This document shows positions 22,255-31,231 of a stretch of DNA of 64,000 nt, piece after piece. The notes below the pieces were generated by a model, which was not told the DNA's origin, did not search any database, and saw nothing but the letters and a program-made list of their open reading frames with translations. A program made the translations under genes and the position numbers. Position 1 is the stretch's first letter, and every line of letters starts with the position of its first letter. Source of the stretch: an uncultured Candidatus Actinomarina sp. (GTDB taxonomy: Bacteria; Actinomycetota; Acidimicrobiia; Actinomarinales; Actinomarinaceae); contig CACHJT010000001.1 of the NCBI GenBank assembly GCA_902580215.1, positions 156,306 through 220,305 on the forward strand, read 5' to 3'.

Positions 22255-22553
22255 TTCATTAAATCAAATTCGTTAATGTTTGCAGTTTGTCTATTTCTAA
22301 ACAACATGAGTACAATCGCAAGACCAATTCCAACCTCAGCAGCAGCAATTGTAATAATAAAAATTGTGAAAATTTGTCCCTGCATCAATGTGTCTGCAAG
22401 CATGGTGTCAAACATAATAAAATTGATATTGACAGAATTCAAAATTAACTCAATTGACAATAAAACCATTACGGCATTTCTTCTAACTAAGATTCCATAA
22501 ATACCTAAAGAAAATAGAGCAGCTGCAACAACTAATACAGGCTGAACAATCAT
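22248..22553 (-). CDS. nuoK: NADH-quinone oxidoreductase subunit K, cluster 1
   Basis: 101 aa; LLSIELILNSVNINFI, FIITIAAAEVGIGLAIVLMLFR. Confidence 0.95.
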   Translation of the reverse strand: MIVQPVLVVAAALFSLGIYGILVRRNAVMVLLSIELILNSVNINFIMFDTMLADTLMQGQIFTIFIITIAAAEVGIGLAIVLMLFRNRQTANINEFDLMKW

Positions 22554-23068
22554 ACTTGATCCTCATCAATTAATGCTTCGTCTTTCCTAGCAAGCGTTAT
22601 GCCTCCAATTAAAGCTGCGAGTAAAACAAAAGACACTAGTTCAAATGGGAATACAAATCTACTAAGTAGTATTTCACCTAATAGCTCCGTTGAAGAACCG
22701 GATGTTATCGTCACATCGCCATCAAAACCATTAATTAATATATATGAGAATAGAAGAAAAATTGATCCAGCTATTGCTGCTCCCAATTTTTTATTTTTAT
22801 CGTTATCAAGTTCTGCATTTTTGCCAAGGGGAGCACGTGTAATCATAATACCGAACAAGAAAAGAACTATTACTGCTCCAATATAAACGAGAACCAATAC
22901 AAGTGCTACGAACTCTGTTGACAACATTAAAAACAATATTGCCGTTAAAGCTAAAGTAAAAACTAATGAAATAGCTGCATGAATAACGTTTGAGGTTGTA
23001 ACTACCCTTATTGCAGTTGAAAGAAGCGCAAGAAGAACGAAATAAGTTACAATTTCAAAAATTTCCAT
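22550..23068 (-). CDS. nuoJ: NADH-quinone oxidoreductase subunit J, cluster 1
   Basis: 172 aa; VLVYIGAVIVLFLFGIMIT. Confidence 0.94.
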   Translation of the reverse strand: MEIFEIVTYFVLLALLSTAIRVVTTSNVIHAAISLVFTLALTAILFLMLSTEFVALVLVLVYIGAVIVLFLFGIMITRAPLGKNAELDNDKNKKLGAAIAGSIFLLFSYILINGFDGDVTITSGSSTELLGEILLSRFVFPFELVSFVLLAALIGGITLARKDEALIDEDQV

Positions 23069-23070
23069 TT

Positions 23071-23556
23071 TTAGCTTTCTAGACCTTCAGCCTCTGGAAC
23101 AGTTTTTAACCAATCATCCAAACGTTCTTTGTCGTGCAACATGTCGCCCATGTTAAATTCAGAATATTCATATTCTGGTGACCAAAATAATGCATCAAAA
23201 GGACAAACTTCTACACAAATTCCACAGTACATACATAATGCATAATCAATATCGAACCTATCTAGAACGGCTCTACTTCTTTGCCTACCCCCAGGTTTAG
23301 ATGGAGGTTGCAATTCTTTATGGCCCTCAATATAAATACACCAATCTGGGCATTGACGGGCACAAAGCATGCAACTAGTGCATGCTTCTTGATCTAAAGC
23401 GATCACACCCCTTGCTCTTGGTGCAACTTTCTCTTTTTCAAACGGATAGTTTACATTTGGTTTTGAATGGAAAGGAGACAAAGTTTTTAACATATTAACA
23501 ATTACGATTTTTATTCCAATTAAAAATCCGGGCACTTTTGGTTTAAATGTTTTCAT
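23071..23556 (-). CDS. nuoI: NADH-quinone oxidoreductase subunit I, cluster 1
   Basis: 161 aa; two 4Fe-4S motifs CTSCMLCARQCP and CMYCGICVEVCP. Confidence 0.95.
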   Translation of the reverse strand: MKTFKPKVPGFLIGIKIVIVNMLKTLSPFHSKPNVNYPFEKEKVAPRARGVIALDQEACTSCMLCARQCPDWCIYIEGHKELQPPSKPGGRQRSRAVLDRFDIDYALCMYCGICVEVCPFDALFWSPEYEYSEFNMGDMLHDKERLDDWLKTVPEAEGLES

Positions 23557-24527
23557 TAAAATCCAACCTTCATAACTGCAGTTACAAGAATATTAACTAA
23601 AGATGCAGGAATAAGTATCTTCCATGCAAGATTTTGAAGTTGATCTTCTCGGAATCTTGGTTGGGACCATCTTATTGCAACCAAGATAAAACCTAAAATA
23701 GCTGTCTTTGTCAAAAGAACTACTGGTCCATAAAAGTTTACCCATTCAGTTGGAAGGAGTGGTACATGGTAACCACCAAGGAATAATGTTGAAGCAATTG
23801 CACACAAAATAAACATATTCATGTATTCAGAAATATAAAATATAAGAAACCTGATACCAGAGTATTCTGTCATAAAACCCATAGTTAGTTCTGATTCACC
23901 AATTGGCATATCAAACGGTACTCGCATCATTTCAGCTGTTGCGGCAACCATGAAAATTAAGAATCCTACAATCTGCCCTCCAACTACAAAAGGTACTCCC
24001 CATTCAATTTGCTTTTCTACTATTCCAACTAGTGACATAGTCTCAGCTTGAATAACTACTCCAACAACTGCAAGAATTAACGGAAGTTCATAAGCTATAA
24101 GTTGTCCTGCAGCTCTCAAACCACCCATTAGGGAATATTTGTTTGCTGATGACCATCCAGCAGTTAGTACTCCTATAGTTCCCAAAGAGCTGATCGCAAG
24201 TGCAAAGAAAACACCCAATTCTAAATCTGCTACTACCAAAGTTGGGCTCATTGGGACTACTGCAAAAAGTGCGACGCAAGAAACCATAACATAAGCAGGT
24301 GCCCATTTAAACACGGGCCTATCAACTTCTGTAGGGATAATGTCTTCTTTTTGAACAAATTTAAGTATTTCCGCAAGAGGAAATATGAAACCTCTAAGTC
24401 CTACATGTAAAGGACCCGGTCTTCGCTGCATCCATGAGGCACCCTTTACATCCATTATTGTGAATATAATTGCTCCGTTCAAAGCAGCAATCGCAAGAAA
24501 TCCAACCTTGACTAAAACTTCTGTCAT
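23556..24527 (-). CDS. nuoH: NADH-quinone oxidoreductase subunit H, cluster 1
   Basis: 323 aa; RRPGPLHVGLRGFIFPLAEILKF, VPFDMPIGESELTMGFMTEYSGIRF. Confidence 0.95.
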   Translation of the reverse strand: MTEVLVKVGFLAIAALNGAIIFTIMDVKGASWMQRRPGPLHVGLRGFIFPLAEILKFVQKEDIIPTEVDRPVFKWAPAYVMVSCVALFAVVPMSPTLVVADLELGVFFALAISSLGTIGVLTAGWSSANKYSLMGGLRAAGQLIAYELPLILAVVGVVIQAETMSLVGIVEKQIEWGVPFVVGGQIVGFLIFMVAATAEMMRVPFDMPIGESELTMGFMTEYSGIRFLIFYISEYMNMFILCAIASTLFLGGYHVPLLPTEWVNFYGPVVLLTKTAILGFILVAIRWSQPRFREDQLQNLAWKILIPASLVNILVTAVMKVGF

Positions 24528-25720
24528 CTATCTACATCTCCTAGAACAAAGTCTAAACTTCCCATAATTGCAATTAAGTCTGGGAGTAAAGCCCCCTCAA
24601 GCATAATAGGTAAAATAGAAACATTGCTGAACGAAGCTGTACGAACTTTAAGTCTGTAAGGCCCTAACCCGCCGTCTGAGACTATATAGTAACCCATTTC
24701 ACCTTTTGGATTTTCTGCTCTTACATAGGTACGTCCTTGGGGAACTTTGATAACTTTTGGCACCTTTGCTTGTAGTGGGCCAGATGGCATAGAGTCGATT
24801 GCTTGTAAAACAATTTTTGCAGATTCAACCATTTCTTTTACTCTGACATCCCATCTGTCGTAACAATCTCCATTTTCTCCGACTGGAATATCATAATCAA
24901 ATTGATCATATGGCAGGTAATCTGTCTGGGTTCTTAAGTCTGACTTAACTCCTGATGCCCTGAGTATTGGGCCAGAAACACCATAAGCTTCTGCTGTTTC
25001 TGCAGTGAGAACGCCTACATTTTTGGTTCTTTTCTTAAAAACTTCATTTCCACCGATTAAATTTTGAAATTGATCAGCTGCCTGTATAACTTTTTCCATG
25101 GCTACTTTTGTATCTCTATAAAATCCAGCAGGTAAATCTTGAATATTTTTTTTCGAAGTGGGTCCTGCTCCGGCTGCAGGTTTTACTCCTCCAATACGAT
25201 TAAAGTTTGGATGAAATCGTCCTCCAGTTACTGACTCTATTAAATCTAAAACTCGTTCCCTGTCTTCCATCGCATAAAAAATTGGGGTTAGTGCACCAAC
25301 CTCAAGAGCGTATGCACCATTAAAGACGAAATGTGAAGAAATTCTGGCCATCTCAGTAAGAATTAGTCTGATATGCTTCGCTCTTTCAGGTACTTCTATT
25401 TCCATTAATCTTTCAGCTCCAGCAATGAATGGAATCTCATTTGAAAACCCTGCAACCCAATCTATTCGATTTACAAGTGTTGTAATTTGTGGATAGGATC
25501 TTACTTCTGCGAGCTTTTCATATCCGCGATGCATATAGCCCAAAACAGGTTTCACATCATGTACTTTTTCACCATCTACTTTTGCTACCAGTCTTAAAAC
25601 TCCATGAGTAGATGGATGTTGAGGTCCGATGTTAAGTGTCATATCTTCAGTTTCAATTTCAACTGAAACAGAAGCCTCTGAAAAACTGTTCATATTCTGT
25701 GGATCTAAAGCATTAACCAT
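24524..25720 (-). CDS. nuoD: NADH-quinone oxidoreductase subunit D, cluster 1
   Basis: 398 aa; LNIGPQHPSTHGVLRL, GYMHRGYEKL, RIDWVAGF, C-terminal DFVLGDVDR. Confidence 0.96.
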   Translation of the reverse strand: MVNALDPQNMNSFSEASVSVEIETEDMTLNIGPQHPSTHGVLRLVAKVDGEKVHDVKPVLGYMHRGYEKLAEVRSYPQITTLVNRIDWVAGFSNEIPFIAGAERLMEIEVPERAKHIRLILTEMARISSHFVFNGAYALEVGALTPIFYAMEDRERVLDLIESVTGGRFHPNFNRIGGVKPAAGAGPTSKKNIQDLPAGFYRDTKVAMEKVIQAADQFQNLIGGNEVFKKRTKNVGVLTAETAEAYGVSGPILRASGVKSDLRTQTDYLPYDQFDYDIPVGENGDCYDRWDVRVKEMVESAKIVLQAIDSMPSGPLQAKVPKVIKVPQGRTYVRAENPKGEMGYYIVSDGGLGPYRLKVRTASFSNVSILPIMLEGALLPDLIAIMGSLDFVLGDVDR

Positions 25721-26258
25721 CTACTGATCCATCACTTTCTGATTCTTCTGGCATTCCCTCAACATCTACATCTCCCGGCCAAGGTTTAACTTCTCTGCTT
25801 ATTAACTCAAAAGATTTCAGCATAGGATTTCCTTCATATCCATCAGGAAGATAAAGTTTTTCAAGATTTGGATGATTTTCAAAATTTATACCAAACATTT
25901 CGTAAGCTTCTCTTTCATGCCAATTTGCACCAGCGTACACATCAATAAGTGAGTTAATATTTGGCTCTGATTTACTAATACTTGTTGATACAGTAACTAA
26001 GTTAGTATTGTCTAAATCTGACAGGCATGTGATTATTTCAAAACTAGGCGAAACGCTCTCTTTTGGTGCTTCGCCAACAGAAACTTCATTGTCCCAATCT
26101 ATTGCTGAGAGCCAAGAGAAAAATTTTAAATTAAATTCATCTCTAAGTTTTTTATGTACATCAATCCACTCTGTTGAATCAATTTTTATATTGATTGTTT
26201 CAAACTCAAGAGTTGCCTCTTTAAAGCTTTCTTTTATATTGTTAAAAAATTCTTCCAT
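25713..26258 (-). CDS. nuoC: NADH-quinone oxidoreductase subunit C, cluster 1
   Basis: 181 aa; YAGANWHEREAYEMFGINFENHPNLEKLYLPDGYEGNPM. Confidence 0.94.
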   Translation of the reverse strand: MEEFFNNIKESFKEATLEFETINIKIDSTEWIDVHKKLRDEFNLKFFSWLSAIDWDNEVSVGEAPKESVSPSFEIITCLSDLDNTNLVTVSTSISKSEPNINSLIDVYAGANWHEREAYEMFGINFENHPNLEKLYLPDGYEGNPMLKSFELISREVKPWPGDVDVEGMPEESESDGSVDG

Positions 26259-26259
26259 T

Positions 26260-26757
26260 TTAAATTGGCTCAGTTTGAACTTCTAACCACTTCTCTTTCA
26301 TGTCTTCTCCGCGAATTTTTTTCTGTAGAAGAATAATTCCTTCCTGCAATGCCTCAGGTCTTGGTGGACAACCGGGAACATAAACATCGACAGGGATTAA
26401 TTGATCTACTCCCTTGGTGACTGAGTAAGAGTCCCAATAAGGTCCACCACTATTAGAACAAGATCCCATTGAAATAACATATTTTGGCTCTGGCATTTGG
26501 TCATAAAGCCTTTTCACAGAAGGAGCCATTTTATCTGTTACTGTGCCTGCAACAATCATAAAATCCGCCTGACGTGGAGATGCTGGAAGTGGAATAACTC
26601 CTAACCTCATAAAATCATGTCTTGGTCCGCTTACAGCCATAACCTCAATAGCGCAACATGCTAATCCAAATTGAAAGTACCATAGCGAGTATGATCTGGC
26701 CCAGTTGAATACTGAGGATATAGGTTTTGGTAGGCCGAATTTATCTATGACTCCCAT
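26260..26757 (-). CDS. nuoB: NADH-quinone oxidoreductase subunit B, cluster 1
   Basis: 165 aa; [43 protein letters not shown]. Confidence 0.97.
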   Translation of the reverse strand: MGVIDKFGLPKPISSVFNWARSYSLWYFQFGLACCAIEVMAVSGPRHDFMRLGVIPLPASPRQADFMIVAGTVTDKMAPSVKRLYDQMPEPKYVISMGSCSNSGGPYWDSYSVTKGVDQLIPVDVYVPGCPPRPEALQEGIILLQKKIRGEDMKEKWLEVQTEPI

Positions 26758-27113
26758 TTTAAGACATCCTTTCTTATTGCGTATATAAGTCCAATTAACA
26801 AAATAAATATAAAAACAAACATTTCAATTAAGCCAAAGTAGCCAAGTTTTTCTAGGTTGATAGCCCATGGAAATATGAAGACCGCTTCGACATCAAATAT
26901 TACGAAAAGCAAGCCAAATATATAATACCTTACGTATGTTTGACTCCATCCAGTTCCAACTGGATCAACACCACATTCATAAGTTTGCAACTTTTCTTCG
27001 TAAGGCTTGTTTGGTCTTAGTACTGAAGCTACTCCAAGAAGCAATACGACAAGAAAGAGGCCAAAACCTAGCACTGCTCCTATGGTCACGTAATCTTGAA
27101 AATAAGAAATCAT
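26745..27113 (-). CDS. nuoA: NADH-quinone oxidoreductase subunit A, cluster 1
   Basis: 122 aa; [40 protein letters not shown]. Confidence 0.95.
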   Translation of the reverse strand: MISYFQDYVTIGAVLGFGLFLVVLLLGVASVLRPNKPYEEKLQTYECGVDPVGTGWSQTYVRYYIFGLLFVIFDVEAVFIFPWAINLEKLGYFGLIEMFVFIFILLIGLIYAIRKDVLKWES

Positions 27114-27194
27114 AATTTATAGTTTAGTTAAACCTCTAAAAAGTTTAGTTTTTTCTCAAACTTCAGTGTAATTTTTTTGTAAGATTTTTTATAA

Positions 27195-28283
27195 GTGATT
27201 AATAAAAATTTTTTACAAGAACCTAACCTAATAGATCTTTCGAAAGAAATATTTAAAGCAGTAGTTCGTGACAAAGTTGAAATAGATACAAGATTTGAAC
27301 TTTTGTCACAAGACCTTTACGAAGCAGATACTATAAACTTCATACTGGCTGATGGTCTGGGTTATAAAAATCTAAGCAGTACAGATTCTTCATTGAATAA
27401 GAACGTTACTCAATCTATTAATACAACATTTCCTTCATCAACGAACGTTGCCTTATCATCAATATCCTTCATGAAGAATCCAATTGAACATGGTTTGATA
27501 GGATATTACATGTATGACAAATCAAAATATGGCATCATAAATGCTTTAAATTGGAATGAGGATAATAAAAATTTATTATCAAATAATTATTATCAAAAAC
27601 AAAGTTCAATTTGGAAAATTTTTAAAGACAACAAAATTTATGCTTCGAATTTTCAACCTAGAAACTTGGTTGGAAGTCCACTATCAAATTTTTTGTATGA
27701 ACAATCGAATACTATTCCTTATGATGATGCACAAAGTCTTTTAGAGTTGTTATCAGATTCTTCGATTTTAGAAAATAGGTTTAATTTTATCTATTATCCA
27801 TTAATTGACGTTTCAGCCCATATATTTGGAGTGAATTCAGATGAGTGGCAAATTGAAATAACTAAATTTGAAAAATTGGTTAATGAGATTTCAAATATTA
27901 GTAACAAAAAAACAAAAACAATAATTTCTGCTGATCACGGTCTTGTAAATATTAACGATGAATTTCGTCATCATTTGAATTATGGTGATGACCTACAAAT
28001 ATACGGAGACCAACGTTCAGTTTATATAAATGGGGCTAAAGAAAATGTTTTAGAAACTTTTTCTGAAATACCAGGTGTTTTATTGGAGCAACATGATTTG
28101 TCTTATCTTCTAGGAGATCCAATAGATGAATTTTTGCAGTCAATTTATCCTGATTTTTGTTTTTTAGTTGAAGATAAAAATATCGTATATCCAAAACATC
28201 TTTCGGCAAAATTAAAGGGTTACCATGGAGGAATATCCGAAGAGGAGTTAAAAATTCCAATTATTGAATTCTCTAACTTCTAA
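27195..28283 (+). CDS. Alkaline-phosphatase-superfamily / nucleotide pyrophosphatase-like protein (GTG start)
   Basis: 362 aa; FILADGLGYKN, TTFPSSTNVALSSIS, IISADHGLVNIND metal-binding motifs. Confidence 0.75.
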   Translation: MINKNFLQEPNLIDLSKEIFKAVVRDKVEIDTRFELLSQDLYEADTINFILADGLGYKNLSSTDSSLNKNVTQSINTTFPSSTNVALSSISFMKNPIEHGLIGYYMYDKSKYGIINALNWNEDNKNLLSNNYYQKQSSIWKIFKDNKIYASNFQPRNLVGSPLSNFLYEQSNTIPYDDAQSLLELLSDSSILENRFNFIYYPLIDVSAHIFGVNSDEWQIEITKFEKLVNEISNISNKKTKTIISADHGLVNINDEFRHHLNYGDDLQIYGDQRSVYINGAKENVLETFSEIPGVLLEQHDLSYLLGDPIDEFLQSIYPDFCFLVEDKNIVYPKHLSAKLKGYHGGISEEELKIPIIEFSNF

Positions 28284-28295
28284 GTTACTTATACT

Positions 28296-29090
28296 ATGAA
28301 TGTGAAAAATTTAAAAATTTTGCTTCTTCTGTTAACATTTTCTTTTTGTTCCCAGTCGAGTGAAATGACAATGGGAGCTCCTGAGCCGTATTTTGGAGGA
28401 GTAGAAGATATGGCTACTTCTGAAGTAGCTTTCTCAAGAGAATCTTCTTTTTCACAAGGTGACTATATCATTAAGACTGCTTATGCAAGCACAGACGTTA
28501 GTTCATCTAATTTTGAAAATACAATTGATGAAGTAGAACTCTTGGTAAAGAATTTCAATGGAAATATTTCTAATACGTATCTCTCAACAAATTACCAAGG
28601 ACTTAAAAGTTATAACTTAACTATGAATATTCCAGCTGAGGATTTTGAGAGTTTTCTAAAGGCAGTAGAGGATATTTCAAAGTTTACAAACATAAATTTA
28701 AATGCAAATGATGTAACAAAATATGTTCTTGATATAGATTCAAGATTGAAATCATTAAATGATGAGAAGGAAGCACTTGAAGAAATTAAAGCAGAAGCTG
28801 TATCGACATCAGATAAGCTTCAAGTGCAGTCTCAACTTCGTTACATAAATCAAGACATTCAAGTTTTGGAAGGACAAAAAGAATATTATGAAAATTCAGT
28901 ATCGTACTCTTCTTTGACATTAGATATTAGAGAGGGTTCTGGAGTATCACTGTTTTCATGGAATTATTATGTTCAAAGAGCATTAAATTGGATTGAATCA
29001 ATTATTGGTTTTGTAGTATCTTTTGGAATAATTGCAGTTCCGTTGTTGTTGCTAGTATTAGGATTTAGAAAATTTAGATCTAAAAACTAA
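28296..29090 (+). CDS. DUF4349-like lipoprotein
   Basis: 264 aa; lipobox-like LLTFSFC; coiled coil …SRLKSLNDEKEALEEI…QVQSQLRYINQDIQVLEGQ and C-terminal TM. Confidence 0.75.
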   Translation: MNVKNLKILLLLLTFSFCSQSSEMTMGAPEPYFGGVEDMATSEVAFSRESSFSQGDYIIKTAYASTDVSSSNFENTIDEVELLVKNFNGNISNTYLSTNYQGLKSYNLTMNIPAEDFESFLKAVEDISKFTNINLNANDVTKYVLDIDSRLKSLNDEKEALEEIKAEAVSTSDKLQVQSQLRYINQDIQVLEGQKEYYENSVSYSSLTLDIREGSGVSLFSWNYYVQRALNWIESIIGFVVSFGIIAVPLLLLVLGFRKFRSKN

Positions 29091-29161
29091 TGGCGCTTTC
29101 TTATATTGGTTTATTTTTAATAATTATCCTGCTTATATTTTTTGGAAAAAAAATTAAATAA
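29090..29161 (+). CDS. 23-aa single-TM microprotein coupled to the DUF4349-like gene (MALSYIGLFLIIILLIFFGKKIK*)
   Basis: TAATG overlap with the upstream stop; hydrophobic helix ending FGKKIK. Confidence 0.45.
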   Translation: MALSYIGLFLIIILLIFFGKKIK

Positions 29162-29165
29162 GTAT

Positions 29166-29969
29166 TTAATTCGGTTGGTATGTTCCAAAAAAGACTTGCC
29201 ATGCAAGACAAGTCTTAGCAAGCAAGCTTAACCAAATGTAAGCTCTTTCACCGTATAGATAGTCTTTCCATTTACCTACTTGCTTATATTGCAAAATCAT
29301 ATTTATTGAAAAGGTATTAAAGAATAAAAATATACTGACAAAAATCCAAACAACAAATTGTGGAACTCCTTGGGGATTAGAGTCAGTTGCTACCCCATCA
29401 CCTATTAGATTAATAAATATAAAAATCCAAGGGGCAACACCAACTAGGCAACCCATTATGTAGCTTGTCCAATCAACTTTTTCTGTGTACTGATTGTGAA
29501 CTTCCATCATCCATCCAAACCAACACATAGCTGCGTTCATAAAAAATATTCCAGCTAATGCCCAAATATCATAGATGCCAACTAAAAGTGCAATAAGAAC
29601 AATCATGACTGATGCACTTATAGAGTATTCAATCCATCTGACCTTATTTATTCCTTTTGATAAGTCTTCTTTGTACTTTTTATAAAAAGGACCGGAAATT
29701 AAATAGTGAGCGACAGCTGACGCAAGTAAGAAAGTTGCAACTGCTGGACCGAAATTTGTAACTTCTGTCCAAATTTCTAATTCTGGAACAAGAGCAAAGC
29801 TTGATGGATCATTAGGAGAGCCAACTCCAACAAGTTGAGTCAAGGTTATTGGAACAACAAAATCTGAATTAACAACTGTTCCAAGCCAAAATAAAAGCCC
29901 TCCCTGAATAAGATGGACTGTTCCCATAATTAAGTTAAACTTTTTTAATTTTTGAATTTTTGTTTCCAT
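29166..29969 (-). CDS. Heliorhodopsin
   Basis: 267 aa, 7 TM; RWIEYSISASVMIVLIALLVGIYDI (counterion-helix Glu) and GERAYIWLSLLAKTCLAWQVFFGT with candidate retinal-binding Lys (codon 29214-29216). Confidence 0.93.
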   Translation of the reverse strand: METKIQKLKKFNLIMGTVHLIQGGLLFWLGTVVNSDFVVPITLTQLVGVGSPNDPSSFALVPELEIWTEVTNFGPAVATFLLASAVAHYLISGPFYKKYKEDLSKGINKVRWIEYSISASVMIVLIALLVGIYDIWALAGIFFMNAAMCWFGWMMEVHNQYTEKVDWTSYIMGCLVGVAPWIFIFINLIGDGVATDSNPQGVPQFVVWIFVSIFLFFNTFSINMILQYKQVGKWKDYLYGERAYIWLSLLAKTCLAWQVFFGTYQPN

Positions 29970-30022
29970 GCTCCCCCTTTAAATCAGTAAGCTAAGTTTA
30001 GTTTTCTAATTAATATTAAATC

Positions 30023-30217
30023 ATGGATAAACAATTAATTTTTTCAGAAATTGAATCACTAATTTTTGATATGGACACATTAATTAAGTCTCTTGCAAAT
30101 TCTAGGGAATATATAGCAGAGGGAGATTATGCCCGTGCTACTTCAAAGCTTTCGGAACTTGAAATTGAATTACAATCTCTTGCAGGAAGAGTTTCTTATA
30201 TTAAATCAAGCCTTTGA
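30023..30217 (+). CDS. Small helical hypothetical protein
   Basis: 64 aa amphipathic/coiled-coil-like; ATG just after a divergent promoter region; tail overlaps the ABC ATPase end. Confidence 0.5.
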   Translation: MDKQLIFSEIESLIFDMDTLIKSLANSREYIAEGDYARATSKLSELEIELQSLAGRVSYIKSSL

Positions 30218-31231
30218 GGGGAATGTTGTAACCTCTGAAATATTTATATTTACCTTATCGCCAGATTCAAATATTGTATTAGGTAAAGAACGTGCTCTAA
30301 AAACTTCACCTTTACTATTTTGGAATGATATTACCTGATCATGGCCATAGAAGGTACATTCTTTAACCAAGTAACTTCCGTCTGAATCTAAAGTGAGTTC
30401 AATACACTCAGGTCTAATTGATACATCTAAAGCACCATCATAAGCAGATACAAAAGTTCCTAAAGATGTCTCAACTCTACCGTTAACTGAGTAGCCCTTT
30501 AATATATTGGGGTCACCTACAGAGTTCGCCACAGTTTGGCTAACTGGATTTAAATAAATTTCTTGCGGCGTAGCGCTTTGTATAACTGTTCCATTTTCTA
30601 ACACACTAACTACATCGCACACTGACAATGCTTCCTCTTGATCATGAGTTACAATTATCGCAGTAGTCTCCGTTTTTCTTAAGAGATAAACTACTTCGTC
30701 TCTTAATTCCCTGGCCATATGTGCATCTAAGCTTGTAAATGGCTCATCTAGAAGAATTACTTCCGGACCGGGAGCTATCGCCCTTGCAAGTGCAACTCTT
30801 TGTTGTTGACCACCAGATAGTTCTTGAGGATATTTATTTTTATAATTTTCTAAATTACACATTTCTAAAACTTCTTCTAATCTTCCTTCATTTTTTTCAT
30901 TTTTGGAAAGTCCAAAAGATATATTTTTTTCAACATCTAGATGTGGAAATAATGCATAGTCTTGGAAAACCATACCAACATTTCTATCTTCAGGAGGTAC
31001 AAAAACTTCATCGCTTGAAATGATTTGATTTCTCATTTCTATTAAACCAGAGTCTGGTTTTTCAAATCCAGCAATTAATCTTAATGCAGTAGTCTTTCCT
31101 GAGCCTGACATTCCCAACACGCCAACAATTGATCCATTCCAAACGTCCAAATTAAAATCTGACAAAACAGTCTCTTTTTCGTAAGACTTTGTTACTGATC
31201 TTGCTCGTATAATTAAATTTTCAAATGCCAT
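30206..31231 (-). CDS. fbpC: Fe3+-type ABC transporter ATP-binding protein
   Basis: 341 aa; Walker A GMSGSGKTT, LSGGQQQRVALARAIAPGPEVILLDEPFTSLDAH. Confidence 0.9.
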   Translation of the reverse strand: MAFENLIIRARSVTKSYEKETVLSDFNLDVWNGSIVGVLGMSGSGKTTALRLIAGFEKPDSGLIEMRNQIISSDEVFVPPEDRNVGMVFQDYALFPHLDVEKNISFGLSKNEKNEGRLEEVLEMCNLENYKNKYPQELSGGQQQRVALARAIAPGPEVILLDEPFTSLDAHMARELRDEVVYLLRKTETTAIIVTHDQEEALSVCDVVSVLENGTVIQSATPQEIYLNPVSQTVANSVGDPNILKGYSVNGRVETSLGTFVSAYDGALDVSIRPECIELTLDSDGSYLVKECTFYGHDQVISFQNSKGEVFRARSLPNTIFESGDKVNINISEVTTFPSKA

